The notes under the pieces were generated by a model that was given only the letters and a program-made list of their open reading frames with translations, did no database searches and was not told the origin of the DNA. DNA of 33,718 nt from Terriglobia bacterium. Lineage in GTDB: Bacteria > Acidobacteriota > Terriglobia > UBA7540. Made by a program: the position numbers and the translations under genes. The stretch lies in assembly GCA_030038235.1 (NCBI GenBank), contig JASHPE010000035.1, positions 1 through 33,718 of the forward strand, read 5' to 3'. Positions within the stretch are counted from its first letter, which is position 1. Each line of letters begins with the position of its first letter. Of the stretch, positions 8,077 to 16,438 are shown in pieces.

Positions 8077-9030
8077 ATGATTGCGGTTCTCACAGGCGGA
8101 ACCGGCGGCGCGAAGTTCGTCCAAGGATTGAGCCATGTCCTGCCGCCCGAAGCACTCGTGCTGATTGTGAATACGGGCGACGACCTCGTGTGGTGGGGCC
8201 TGCGCGTCTCGCCGGACCTCGATTCCATCGCCTATGCGCTGGCCGGCATGTTGAGCCGCGAGCGCGGCTGGGGCGTGGACGGCGACACGTTCCAGTGCCG
8301 AGATGCCATGGCGCTGCTCGGCGAGCCTGCCTGGTTTCAACTCGGTGACCGCGACATCGCAACCCACCTCGTCCGCACGCGCCTGCTGAACGAGGGTCAC
8401 ACTCTCACAGAGGCAACGCGGCAGATCGTTCGCGGCCTCGAAGTGCGCTCGACGGTGCTGCCGATGAGCGATGCGAAGGTCGAGACCCGCGTTCTGACGG
8501 ATCAGGGCGAACTCAGTTTTCAGGAATACTTCGTTCGCGAGCGCTTTCGACCGAGCGTCGAGGCCGTGCGATTTGCCGGCGCGGAGAGCGCTCAGCCCGC
8601 TCCGGGCGTGTTGGAGGCAATTCGGTCAGCGGACGTCGTGCTGATTGCACCCAGCAACCCCATCACCAGCATCGGGCCGATTCTGGCGGTGCCCGGGATC
8701 GTCGACGCGCTGCGGGAAACCGCGACACCGGTGGTGGCGGTGAGTCCGATTGTAGGAAATGCCGCCGTGTCGGGTCCGGCCGGCAACCTGATGCGCGCGC
8801 AGGGTCTGTCGGTGTCGATTGGCGGCGTGGCGCAGGCTTATCACGACTTCCTGGACGCCTTGCTGGTGGCGCCTGAAGACGCGGCCGCGGCGGGCGAGCA
8901 GGAGATCGAGGCGCGTGTGCATGCCGCAAACATCCTGATGCGAGGCGATGAGGACAAAGCAGCGCTGGCCCGCGAAGCCCTGGACGCGGCACGGTCCATC
9001 AAACGACGGGCCAGCGTCGCGAGGGTGTGA
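8077..9030 (+). CDS. cofD: CofD/FbiA, lactyl (phosphoenolpyruvyl) transferase of F420 biosynthesis
   Basis: CofD joins FO (7,8-didemethyl-8-hydroxy-5-deazariboflavin) to the GDP-activated three-carbon unit made by CofC, giving F420-0 or its dehydro form. The 317-residue protein has the N-terminal LTGGTGGAKFVQGL motif, the NTGDD motif followed by WGLRVSPDLDSIAYALAG, the GDRDIATHLVRTRLL segment and the late IAPSNPITSIGPIL motif, all typical of the family. The ATG at 8077 is preferred over the in-frame TTG at 8068 because gagg lies 9 nt upstream. It begins the F420 block, followed by cofC after 37 bp. Confidence 0.95.
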   Translation: MIAVLTGGTGGAKFVQGLSHVLPPEALVLIVNTGDDLVWWGLRVSPDLDSIAYALAGMLSRERGWGVDGDTFQCRDAMALLGEPAWFQLGDRDIATHLVRTRLLNEGHTLTEATRQIVRGLEVRSTVLPMSDAKVETRVLTDQGELSFQEYFVRERFRPSVEAVRFAGAESAQPAPGVLEAIRSADVVLIAPSNPITSIGPILAVPGIVDALRETATPVVAVSPIVGNAAVSGPAGNLMRAQGLSVSIGGVAQAYHDFLDALLVAPEDAAAAGEQEIEARVHAANILMRGDEDKAALAREALDAARSIKRRASVARV

Positions 9031-9067
9031 AGCCCGGTTTGTAGCAGGGCGAGCGGAACATAATCCG

Positions 9068-9769
9068 ATGGATTGCGTGACTCTCATCCCGGTGAAGGGC
9101 TTCGTAGCCGCCAAGCAGAGGCTCTCGCCGGTTCTGGACCCCATGGAACGCTCGGCCCTGGCGGAGACTATGCTCAATGACCTTCTGGCGGCCCTCGCAA
9201 TCTGGCGCGAACGCCCTGATGTTGCGGTCGTGACCGGCGATGATGCCGCGCGAGAGATGGCGCGCCGCCGGGGATTCAACGTCATTGAGGATCGCGAGTG
9301 CGTCGGCGAGACCGAGGCCATAGCGGCAGCCACATCGATAGCCTCGGGATGGGGCGCCGCGAGCACGATGGTGATCCCGGGCGACATGCCGCTGGTCACC
9401 GCGGACGAACTCGCGGCCGTTCTGAACGCGTTGCCTGCGCCTCCGGCGCCCGGCTCGGTACTCGTCCCCGCCGCGGATCGGCGCGGTACGAATGCCGTGC
9501 TTCGCCGTCCCGCCGATCTGTTTCCTTTGCGCTTTGGGAACGACAGCTTTCAACCGCATTGGCGCGCGGCCAGGTCCACCGGATATCCTTGTGCGGTGCT
9601 CAAGCTGCCCGGCATCGGTCTGGACGTAGACAGCCCCGCCGATCTCGCGGCTTTGCTTCGCGAGCCCATCCGGACGGAGACGCAGCGCTTGTTGCTTTCC
9701 TGGAAAGTGCCCGAGCGACTCGCAGGAAGGGCCACAAGTTCCGCGATCAACGCCGCTGCCACCTCATGA
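9068..9769 (+). CDS. cofC: CofC/FbiD, guanylyltransferase of F420 biosynthesis
   Basis: CofC activates 2-phospholactate, phosphoenolpyruvate or 3-phosphoglycerate (depending on the organism) with GTP for transfer by CofD. The 233-residue protein shows the nucleotidyltransferase start LIPVKGFVAAKQRLSP, the metal-binding IPGDMPLVTADEL, DRRGTNAVLRRP, the RFGNDSFQPHWRAA loop and the closing LPGIGLDVDSPADL. Which three-carbon acid it uses cannot be read with certainty here. The C-terminal 25 residues beyond the DSPADL helix look non-conserved. The stop overlaps the cofE start as ATGA, so the two are translationally coupled. Confidence 0.94.
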   Translation: MDCVTLIPVKGFVAAKQRLSPVLDPMERSALAETMLNDLLAALAIWRERPDVAVVTGDDAAREMARRRGFNVIEDRECVGETEAIAAATSIASGWGAASTMVIPGDMPLVTADELAAVLNALPAPPAPGSVLVPAADRRGTNAVLRRPADLFPLRFGNDSFQPHWRAARSTGYPCAVLKLPGIGLDVDSPADLAALLREPIRTETQRLLLSWKVPERLAGRATSSAINAAATS

Positions 9770-10527
9770 GCGAACTGCGCGCGATTCCGGTGCGTAGTAT
9801 CGGCGAGGTGAAAGCAGGCGACGTGCTGGCCGACGTGATTCTGGCGGCGCTCAAGCGCCAACGCCTGCAATTGATCGAGGGTGACATCCTGGTGGTGACC
9901 CACAAGATCGTTTCCAAGGCGGAAGGACGCGTGGTGGCGCTCGCAAGCGTCAAGCCGACCGCGGAAATGAAGCGCTGGGGGCAGAGGTACAAGCGTGACC
10001 CGCGAGTGATCGCGCTGGCGCTGGCCGAGAGTCGCCGCATCGTGCGCAAGCAACACGGTGTATTGATCACCGAGACGCGCCACGGTCGCAAGGGATTCGT
10101 TTGTGCGCAGAACGGCGTGGACGTTTCCAACGTCGACGGCGGCACCAGCGCAGCCTTGCTTCCGAGATCTCCTGATGCGTCCGCCGCCAGGCTGCATCGC
10201 GAGATTCTCAAACGGACCGGCACATACGCGCCGGTGATTGTCACCGACAGCTTTGGCCGCCCGTGGCGCGAAGGTCTGACGGAGGTCGCCATCGGCTGTG
10301 CCGGCATGTCGGTGTTTCGCGACGCCCGCGGCCAGCGCGACCCGTACGGCTATAGGCTTCAGGTCACCCGCGAAGCCGTGGCAGACGAACTGGCCGCCAT
10401 GGCGGGCCTTGCCTGCGGCAAGCTCTCGCGTATCCCCGCCTGCCTGATCCGTGGCTTCGCTTATGAGCGTGCCCGCGGCCGCGGCATCGATCTCATTCGT
10501 GATCCCGCGCACGACCTGTTTCGATGA
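9766..10527 (+). CDS. cofE: CofE, coenzyme F420-0:L-glutamate ligase
   Basis: CofE adds L-glutamate residues to F420-0 using GTP. The 253-residue protein has GDILVVTHKIVSKAEGRVV near residues 39-57, HGVLITETRHGRKGFVCAQN, GVDVSNVDGG, IVTDSFGRPWREGLTEVAIG and RDPYGYRLQVTREAVADEL, the defining motifs. It is the single-domain form: the C-terminal FMN-binding domain of actinobacterial FbiB, which reduces dehydro-F420, is absent. A longer frame runs upstream to 9298, but the ATG in the ATGA overlap with cofC gives the expected N-terminus. Its stop again overlaps the next start. Confidence 0.95.
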   Translation: MSELRAIPVRSIGEVKAGDVLADVILAALKRQRLQLIEGDILVVTHKIVSKAEGRVVALASVKPTAEMKRWGQRYKRDPRVIALALAESRRIVRKQHGVLITETRHGRKGFVCAQNGVDVSNVDGGTSAALLPRSPDASAARLHREILKRTGTYAPVIVTDSFGRPWREGLTEVAIGCAGMSVFRDARGQRDPYGYRLQVTREAVADELAAMAGLACGKLSRIPACLIRGFAYERARGRGIDLIRDPAHDLFR

Positions 10528-11201
10528 GTCGCGTCATTGCCATCGTCGGCGGCACTGGACCTTTGGGCCTCGGGCTCGCCTCGCGCTGGGCCCGCGCCGG
10601 TGAGACGATTATCATCGGCTCACGCGACGTCGCCCGGGCCCAACAAGCCGCCGAGGGAATCCGGTCGCAAAGCGAACCCAGCGTCCACGTCACTGGAGCC
10701 GCGAATGCAGACGCCGTTGCCGCCGCCGAGGTTGTTGTGCTTACCGTGCCATTCGAAGGACAGGCGGCCCTGCTCAAAGGCCTGAAGTCGTCCTTCCGGC
10801 CGGGCACTGTCGTGATTGACGCCACGGTGCCTCTGGCGGCAAGCGTCGGCGGGCGCGCCACGCGGACGCTCGGCGTGTGGCAAGGATCGGCAGCCCAGCA
10901 GGCGGCGGAACTGCTCCCCGACCACGTCAAGCTCGCAGCGGCGTTTCACAGCGTGTCCGCGGAACTGCTCCAGGGCGAGGAGTCGATCGACTGCGACGTG
11001 CTTGTCTGCACGGATCACGCGGAAGCGCGGGAGGTCGCATGGGAATTGGCGGAGAAGATTCCGGGCGTGCGCGCCATCAATGCCGGAGCACTCGAAAACG
11101 CGCGCATTGTCGAACAGATCACGGCTCTGCTCATCACGCTGAATATCAAGCACAAGGTTCATAGCGCCGGCCTGCGGATCACCGGACTTCCGAAGCCGTA
11201 G
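10524..11201 (+). CDS. npdG: F420-dependent NADP oxidoreductase (NPDG family)
   Basis: The enzyme moves hydride between F420H2 and NADP+, linking the F420 pool to NADPH. The 225-residue Rossmann protein begins with VGGTGPLGLGLASRWARAG (the usual GGTG.LG.GLA loop) followed by IIIGSRD, which selects NADP. It continues with VLTVPFEG, VIDATVPL, AAFHSVSAELL and the closing INAGALENARIVEQITALLITLN, which are strong family marks. It is translationally coupled to cofE through ATGA and is the last gene of the + strand cluster. A converging gene and a 79-bp inverted repeat follow. Confidence 0.93.
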   Translation: MSRVIAIVGGTGPLGLGLASRWARAGETIIIGSRDVARAQQAAEGIRSQSEPSVHVTGAANADAVAAAEVVVLTVPFEGQAALLKGLKSSFRPGTVVIDATVPLAASVGGRATRTLGVWQGSAAQQAAELLPDHVKLAAAFHSVSAELLQGEESIDCDVLVCTDHAEAREVAWELAEKIPGVRAINAGALENARIVEQITALLITLNIKHKVHSAGLRITGLPKP

Positions 11202-11231
11202 ACCCAGGGAGCGTGTTGAAAGACCCCAACC

Positions 11232-11310
11232 TGTCATTCCGAGCGAAGCGAGGAATCTCGTATTTCCTTTCTTTGCAGAGCCAGATTCCTCGCTTTCGCT
11301 CGGAATGACA
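11232..11310. repeat. REP-like inverted repeat between converging genes
   Basis: Arms of about 27 bp, each beginning tgtcattccgagcgaa on its own strand, face each other across a 24-bp centre and differ by one inserted base. They fill most of the 142-bp gap between npdG and cdd. The element can form a strong hairpin on either strand and may end transcription from both sides, although no clear T-tract follows. Confidence 0.85.
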
Positions 11311-11343
11311 GAGATCGAGAGTGTCTTCCAAAATCCTGCCAGT

Positions 11344-11736
11344 CTAGCCCAGAAAACTGGCGTCGAACGCCTCCGGAAACAGCGCCTTGAGCTGATGCGT
11401 CTCGCGCCTTCCCTGCGGGTTCACGAGGATAATCTCGATATCACCGGCGAATTCCCACAACAACTGCCGGCATGCACCGCACGGCGTCGCCGGACGCGCG
11501 CTCTGGCTCGACACCGCGAGGCGCCGGAATCGGCGCTCGCCTTCAGAGAGAGCCTTCCACAGCGCCACGCGCTCGGCGCACACCGAAAGCCCATAGGTCG
11601 CGTTCTCGACGTTGCAGCCGGTGTAGACTTTACCGTCCTCGGTGAGAAGCGCGGCGCCCACTTTGAAGTTCGAATATGGCGCCACCGCATTGAGCCGCGC
11701 CGCGAGAGCCGCGTCCACCAGTTGATCGGTCGTCAT
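11344..11736 (-). CDS. cdd: Cytidine deaminase
   Basis: This enzyme deaminates cytidine and deoxycytidine to uridine forms in pyrimidine salvage. The 130-residue protein is the short, tetrameric-type length. Zinc and catalytic motifs are intact: NVENATYGLSVCAERVA, carrying the C-A-E motif with the catalytic glutamate, and PCGACRQLLWEF with two further cysteines. The N-terminal substrate segment APYSNFKVGAALL is also present. The start ATG (complement of 11734-11736) has a GGGGAG ribosome site 8 nt before it; the frame extends further upstream, but only into repeat DNA. It follows the large exported-protein gene on the same strand by 46 bp. Confidence 0.95.
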   Translation of the reverse strand: MTTDQLVDAALAARLNAVAPYSNFKVGAALLTEDGKVYTGCNVENATYGLSVCAERVALWKALSEGERRFRRLAVSSQSARPATPCGACRQLLWEFAGDIEIILVNPQGRRETHQLKALFPEAFDASFLG

Positions 11737-11751
11737 CAGAATTCTCCCCAA

Positions 11752-11775
11752 AGCAGGCAAGATGCCCGCGCTACA
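11752..11775. repeat. Partial copy of the GCGGGC/GCTAC intergenic module
   Basis: The stretch aggcaagatgcccgcgctac lies in the 46-bp gap between the exported-protein gene and cdd. It shares the atgcccgc and gcgctac parts with the longer element at 18412-18580. It is a short fragment, so its assignment depends on the comparison with the other copies. Confidence 0.5.
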
Positions 11776-11782
11776 GCCTCGT

Positions 11783-14700
11783 TCAATTGCCGAGCTCCGA
11801 CAGCATCCGCTGGGCAAGCGCGTGATCGGGGTGCCGGCTCAGCAACCGGCGCAACACCGTCTTGGCTTTCTCAGGCTCGCCCTCGGCCACGTCCAGCTTC
11901 GCCAGGTTGAGGTAACACTGATCGTACTCGGGCGAGCTTGCGATACAACTACTGAACGCGCGCTCCGATTCGGCGCGCCGGTCCGTGCGGACCAGGAGTA
12001 CGCCGAGATTGTTCAGCGCGTCGGCGTAGCCCGGACGTAGCTCCAGCGCCCGGCGCAGATACTGCTCGGCCCTCACCACGTCACTCTGTTCGGCAAACAC
12101 CATGCCCAGCCCGTAATTGGCGTCGGCATCGTCGGGATCGGCCTTCAGGGCACTCTCCAGCGCCTTCTGAGCCTCCGGCCAGCGGCCTTGGCGACGGTAA
12201 ACGCTGCCCAGATTATCGAGCGCGGTCACGTAGTTCGGGTTCAGTCGGATCGCCTCATTGAGGTTCCTCATCGCGGCCTCATCGTGTCCTGCCTGCGCCG
12301 CCAGCATACCCAGGTTGTTCCAGGCATTCGGCCACGTGTCAGGGTATGACGGCCGGTACTTCAGCGCCGACTCGAAATTCTGCTGGGCCTCCCGCCGCAT
12401 CTGCTTCTGGAGATAGATCATGCCCGTCAGGTAGTACGCCTCAGCACTCTGCGGATCAGCTTCGAGCGCGCGCTTCGCGAAGGCCAGAGCATGATCGGCG
12501 TAGCCTCGCTGCATGAAGATCAGCGCATACGTGAATTGGTTTCGGTCGAAGTCGCCGCCGAACCACCGGCCGGTGAAAGGCAGCCCTCTCCTCTGCCGAT
12601 CGGCAGCAGTCGCGGGAATCTGCCGCGCGTCCGCTGCGATCGTGTCGGGATCAAAAGCGCCCTGGTAGACCTTCACAATCAACGCGTCGTTGTTGAGCAG
12701 AAAAGCAGTAGGCAGGCCAAGGTCGCGCCGGCGATCGAAGAGGTAACGATAGAGGATGTTGTAAACAGCAGTCGTCTCGTCTGAAACCAGCAGTATGGGA
12801 AACGTGAAGGCGCTCTTCTGAACGAAATCGCGGACCTTCCCGAGGTTCGCCGCATCGTCGAGGTTGATTGCGGCCAGCTTGATCGCTTCCGCACTTCGAT
12901 GCGTCTGCCATTTCTGAAATGACTGGAGATGTCCTCGAGTAACGCCTGAATCGAGCGCCCAGAAATAGAGGAGTGCCGGGCCGCCCCGCAGATCGTCCAG
13001 ACTATGGGTCTTCCCAAACGTGTCCGGCAGGTCGAAAGCCGGCGCGGCCACCGGCGCCAGCAGCCATGTCTCGACGTTCTCCGGCAACTGAGGGCTGCTC
13101 CGCCGCCCCGCACTCCGATCCTCGGCCGGTGGAATCGTCGTGAAGGGCTCCGCCTGATAGCGCTCCGATCCCTCCGAAATGGAAACGCGATGTCCGACGG
13201 GCAGACCGTCAAAGTGCTGCACCACGCCGTTCGCCCAGCGCACCGTGGCGCGTGCGGGGCCGCTTTCGTGACCCACGCCGAAAAAGAGTTCCTTGCTATG
13301 CTGCGAGAGAAAGCCAGAGCCGGCCTGAAGAAACTTGACCGCACGGATTTTGCCGACCTCGATGGTCACCTGCGCGCCGATCGCATCACGATTGCTTTTC
13401 GTGCCTCGCAGCCGGAACGCGATGGCGTTGCCGAGCTGAGGCATGACGTTCTTTAGCAGCCGAAGCTGCGGACCGCTGCGGTTCTTGAGCAGCACTTCCA
13501 GCCTGCCGTCGCGATCGAAATCGGCCAGCGCAAAGGCGCGGCTGTCCTCGATAAAGTCGAACCCGACGGCGCCCGCGACATCCGAGAACGTGCCGTCGCG
13601 ATTGTTGGCGTAAAAATTGTTTCGCTCGTAGCCCGACCACGTCCCGTCGGCGCGAATCAGCTCGTTGATCGCGTTCCAGCCCTGCTCGTACTTCTGCGAA
13701 GGCACGGGATCGGTGGGCGTCTCCGCCACGACCTGCCGCCAGAAGAAGCTGGAAAGGTCGCGAGCGTTTGGGCCGGAGATCATCCCGTTGGCAATGTAGA
13801 GATCGGGATAACCGTCGTGATCGAAGTCCCAGGCGTCGCTTGACCACGCCCATCGCCCCATCCTGACGCCAGCCGCGTCGCTCCGATCGCCGAAACGCCC
13901 GTTGCCCCCGTTGCCCTGGTTGCGAAAGAGCGAATTGCCCATCGAATGCTTCTGCAGCAGCGCGCGCACCGCGGCCGGTGCGTCCTTCATAAAGGCATCC
14001 TGGGTGCTGACGCGATTGCCCGCCGCAGTCCACATGTCGGCGACATAGAGGTCCTGGCGTGCGTCGTTGTCATAGTCAAACCAGCAGACGCTCATGCCGG
14101 CGCCGAAATCCTCGACGCCCGCTTCGTGCGCGACATCGGTGAATGTACCGTCTCCGTTGTTGTGATAGAGATTCTTCTTGCCGAAGTCGTTCGCCACGTA
14201 ACAATCGAGCCAACCGTCGCCGTCGTAATCCACCCAACCACAGGCGAAGCTGTAGCGATTGTTGTTCTGATTCATCCCCGTGGCCGCGGTCACATCCTTG
14301 AACGTGCCGTCGCCCTCGTTGTGCATCAGAAAATTCGGCGGACCGTTCTCAGCGTCGTAGTAGGGCGTCGGGAAGTGATACTGGTCGAGACCCAGATAGT
14401 AGCTGTAAAGGCAGAAGTAGATGTCCAGCCGGCCGTCGCGATCGTAGTCGGCCAGCGCCGCGCCGGTAAAGGTTCCCTGCGGTGGCGTCGCGAACGTGAA
14501 AGCGTCGGGCTTCAGTTGGAATCGCCCGCCGCCTTGATTCAAAAACAGCAGCGGACCATCGACGCGCACCACGATTAGATCCTGCCGGCCGTCATTATCC
14601 ACGTCCGCGAAGAGGGCGCAAGGGCAATTGTCCAGCACGCCGACCCCGAAGGCGTCGGTCACATCTTCGAAGGAGCCGTCGCCGCGATTGCGATAAAGCC

Positions 14701-15715
14701 GGTTGGGCAATCCCGCGGGCTGGCAGATGTAAAGGTCATCGAAGCCATCGTTGTCGATATCGCCGGCGGCGACACCGTTGTTGCCATAGACATCGATGCG
14801 GCTCGCGCCATCGAGGATCGTCCGCCAGTAATCGATGCCGCGCAGCATCTGCTCGCGGTAAGAAGAAACATCCCCAAACCAGCGCTGCGTCACGTCTACA
14901 AACACCGGACTCGCGGCGCGGCTCTCGATTTCCTCGCGCACATACCACGCCCGCGCCTGCCAGCCGTCCGACCCGACGCTTTCCCACTCAACTTCCCATT
15001 CTCCGATGCGTTCGGTCCTGTGAAATCCCTGGCCCTCGCCGACGATGTCGTAGCGAATGCGCGTCCGAATCGCGGCGGGCAGCGTCGCGGCGCCCGCGAC
15101 GAAAGCGTCCCCGGAAATTGCAGTGAGCTTGAACTCAGCCGTGACGATCTTCGAAAAAGGGCGCAACACCCATTCCAACTCCGGAACGAACGACTCCTTC
15201 CCAAGCGTCAGCTCAGCGGCGAAGGTGTTGCGATACACCTCCAGTCCGGACATCGGACGCAGCGCCTGATGCTTGATGGGATGAAGGCTCGCACCCCGCA
15301 GATCGGTGGCGAGCGAGGCAACGACGGCGCGCAGGTCAGGGGGCGACTGGCGCAGCGCAGCGGTCCATTGAGCGAGGATGGTCTCGATCTGCTCGGCGTA
15401 CTTCTCGCTGATGAAAGCGTCGAGACCGGGCTCGACCTTTGCCAGCAAATCCTCGAGGGGCGGCTTCTGGCGATAGTGCGGGATGACGCGATCGTCGAGC
15501 GTGAGGCCGGCCAAAGCACTCGAAATACCGGGCGCCCGAACGCCAGCGGACGTCCGGCCCCACAACGGAGCAGGGATGAGGGCGGCCGCGGCCCACTGAA
15601 ACGAGGCCGCCAAGAAATCGCGGCGGCTCACGCCGGATGGTCCGTAGAGTCCTAATCCTTTGCCCAGTGCAGCCTTCCTTAGCTTCCCTGATTGATCGTG
15701 ATGATTCCTCCGCAC
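11783..15715 (-). CDS. Tat-exported FG-GAP/ASPIC-UnbV/thioredoxin-like/TPR protein
   Basis: This is a roughly 1310-residue multidomain protein. A Tat-type leader (SRRDFLAASFQWAAAALIPA, about 30-49) implies folding before export. Residues 320-740 hold seven FG-GAP/VCBS-like calcium loops such as DIDNDGFDDLYI and DYDRDGRLDIYF. An ASPIC/UnbV domain follows (about 775-845), then a redoxin-like domain near 890-1030 and several TPR units (about 1075-1300). The redoxin domain has YFWALDSGVTRGH where CxxC is expected, so it cannot do thiol chemistry. The order resembles CRTAC1-like proteins that are abundant in Acidobacteriota. The start is uncertain: GTG at 15715 is used, GTG at 15631 would begin exactly at the SRRDFL motif, and the frame upstream of 15715 runs into repeats. 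Its ligand is unknown. Confidence 0.85.
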   Translation of the reverse strand: MRRNHHDQSGKLRKAALGKGLGLYGPSGVSRRDFLAASFQWAAAALIPAPLWGRTSAGVRAPGISSALAGLTLDDRVIPHYRQKPPLEDLLAKVEPGLDAFISEKYAEQIETILAQWTAALRQSPPDLRAVVASLATDLRGASLHPIKHQALRPMSGLEVYRNTFAAELTLGKESFVPELEWVLRPFSKIVTAEFKLTAISGDAFVAGAATLPAAIRTRIRYDIVGEGQGFHRTERIGEWEVEWESVGSDGWQARAWYVREEIESRAASPVFVDVTQRWFGDVSSYREQMLRGIDYWRTILDGASRIDVYGNNGVAAGDIDNDGFDDLYICQPAGLPNRLYRNRGDGSFEDVTDAFGVGVLDNCPCALFADVDNDGRQDLIVVRVDGPLLFLNQGGGRFQLKPDAFTFATPPQGTFTGAALADYDRDGRLDIYFCLYSYYLGLDQYHFPTPYYDAENGPPNFLMHNEGDGTFKDVTAATGMNQNNNRYSFACGWVDYDGDGWLDCYVANDFGKKNLYHNNGDGTFTDVAHEAGVEDFGAGMSVCWFDYDNDARQDLYVADMWTAAGNRVSTQDAFMKDAPAAVRALLQKHSMGNSLFRNQGNGGNGRFGDRSDAAGVRMGRWAWSSDAWDFDHDGYPDLYIANGMISGPNARDLSSFFWRQVVAETPTDPVPSQKYEQGWNAINELIRADGTWSGYERNNFYANNRDGTFSDVAGAVGFDFIEDSRAFALADFDRDGRLEVLLKNRSGPQLRLLKNVMPQLGNAIAFRLRGTKSNRDAIGAQVTIEVGKIRAVKFLQAGSGFLSQHSKELFFGVGHESGPARATVRWANGVVQHFDGLPVGHRVSISEGSERYQAEPFTTIPPAEDRSAGRRSSPQLPENVETWLLAPVAAPAFDLPDTFGKTHSLDDLRGGPALLYFWALDSGVTRGHLQSFQKWQTHRSAEAIKLAAINLDDAANLGKVRDFVQKSAFTFPILLVSDETTAVYNILYRYLFDRRRDLGLPTAFLLNNDALIVKVYQGAFDPDTIAADARQIPATAADRQRRGLPFTGRWFGGDFDRNQFTYALIFMQRGYADHALAFAKRALEADPQSAEAYYLTGMIYLQKQMRREAQQNFESALKYRPSYPDTWPNAWNNLGMLAAQAGHDEAAMRNLNEAIRLNPNYVTALDNLGSVYRRQGRWPEAQKALESALKADPDDADANYGLGMVFAEQSDVVRAEQYLRRALELRPGYADALNNLGVLLVRTDRRAESERAFSSCIASSPEYDQCYLNLAKLDVAEGEPEKAKTVLRRLLSRHPDHALAQRMLSELGN

Positions 15716-15768
15716 CTGCCTTGGTATTTTACACCATCGGACCTTTAGACAGCCCGCGTCCGAATGTT

Positions 15769-15838
15769 GGGGTTCGGGATTCGGGGTTCGGGGTTCGGGG
15801 TTCGCAACCGCGGACCGAACACCGAAGACCGAAAACCC
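15769..15838. repeat. Heptamer repeat GGGGTTC with opposing arm, copy 1
   Basis: Five GGGGTTC-like units are followed by gcaaccgcgg and then by units of the reverse type (accgaac, accgaag, accgaaa). The core cggggttcgcaaccgcgg is shared with the second copy at 16439-16495. It lies just upstream of the exported-protein gene and is translated in a spurious extension of that frame. Confidence 0.85.
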
Positions 15839-15872
15839 GCGCCGCTGGAATCTGGAATAGGACAGAGTGCGT

Positions 15873-16036
15873 AGACAGACGATTTGCCCAAAACGGGCCA
15901 TTTTTTGCGCGTAACCATCTGAAAAAAAGCGAGATAACTGCGTCGGGTTCGCTCCTTCCCGGTTATGACCTATTTCGCTCATTCCAATCACTTTAAGCCT
16001 GTCGGGTTCGCTCGGCTTCGCTCGACCCGCTTTTGG
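15873..16036. repeat. Dispersed repeat R, copy 1 (about 160 bp)
   Basis: The segment from agacagacgatttgcccaaa to gacccgcttttgg aligns with 16255-16412 over its whole length. I judge identity at about three quarters by eye. Shared landmarks are acgatttg, the run of T followed by gcgcgtaa or tcgcgtaa, gagataac, tcgggttcgctcc and a final array of gggttcgctc decamers. No gene is seen in it. Confidence 0.8.
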
Positions 16037-16254
16037 ACGCTTCGGACCCCACTCGCAGGCCGCGAGCCCCCAATCTGATGTGAATCTGGGGCGGAATCCA
16101 GCTTGCCGAGCGGTGGGAGATTTTTTGGACACGATGGGAGAGTCCCGCCGGATTTACCCTGTATTCTGAAGGAGATTCCAGCTTTGCTCCCCCGTGTTGC
16201 TGCCAATTTCGATGGGAGCACCAGACCCAGTTCGCCAGCCGGTCCATTACCGGA
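16037..16254. other. Unassigned spacer between the two R repeats
   Basis: These 218 bp lie between the R copies. The minus-strand frame is open but biased towards repeat-derived residues, with no recognisable domain and no start with a ribosome site. Two short related segments (gcggaatccagcttgc and gagattccagctttgc) suggest further old duplication. I see no gene. Confidence 0.5.
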
Positions 16255-16412
16255 AGACACACGATTTGGCGAAAACAGGGCCCTTTTTTTCGCGTAAGGT
16301 TCTGAAAACAGGTGAGATAACCGCATCGGGTTCGCTCCCCGCCCATTATGGCCTATTCCACTCATTCTAATGACCCTCGGGTTCGCTCGGGTTCGCTCGG
16401 CTCTTTTGGTGC
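16255..16412. repeat. Dispersed repeat R, copy 2
   Basis: This is the second copy of the 160-bp element at 15873-16036, in the same orientation. It ends in a cleaner decamer array, gggttcgctcgggttcgctc. Translated on the minus strand, both copies give a similar frame with the phrase IGHN..GANP. This probably reflects DNA-level similarity and not a protein. Confidence 0.8.
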
Positions 16413-16438
16413 ACGAAGGCGCACGGTTGCACGCAAAT

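Noticed and set aside
15716-16132. Upstream extension of the large exported protein to 16132
   Set aside because: The extension is encoded by repeat DNA and would place the Tat leader about 170 residues inside the protein.
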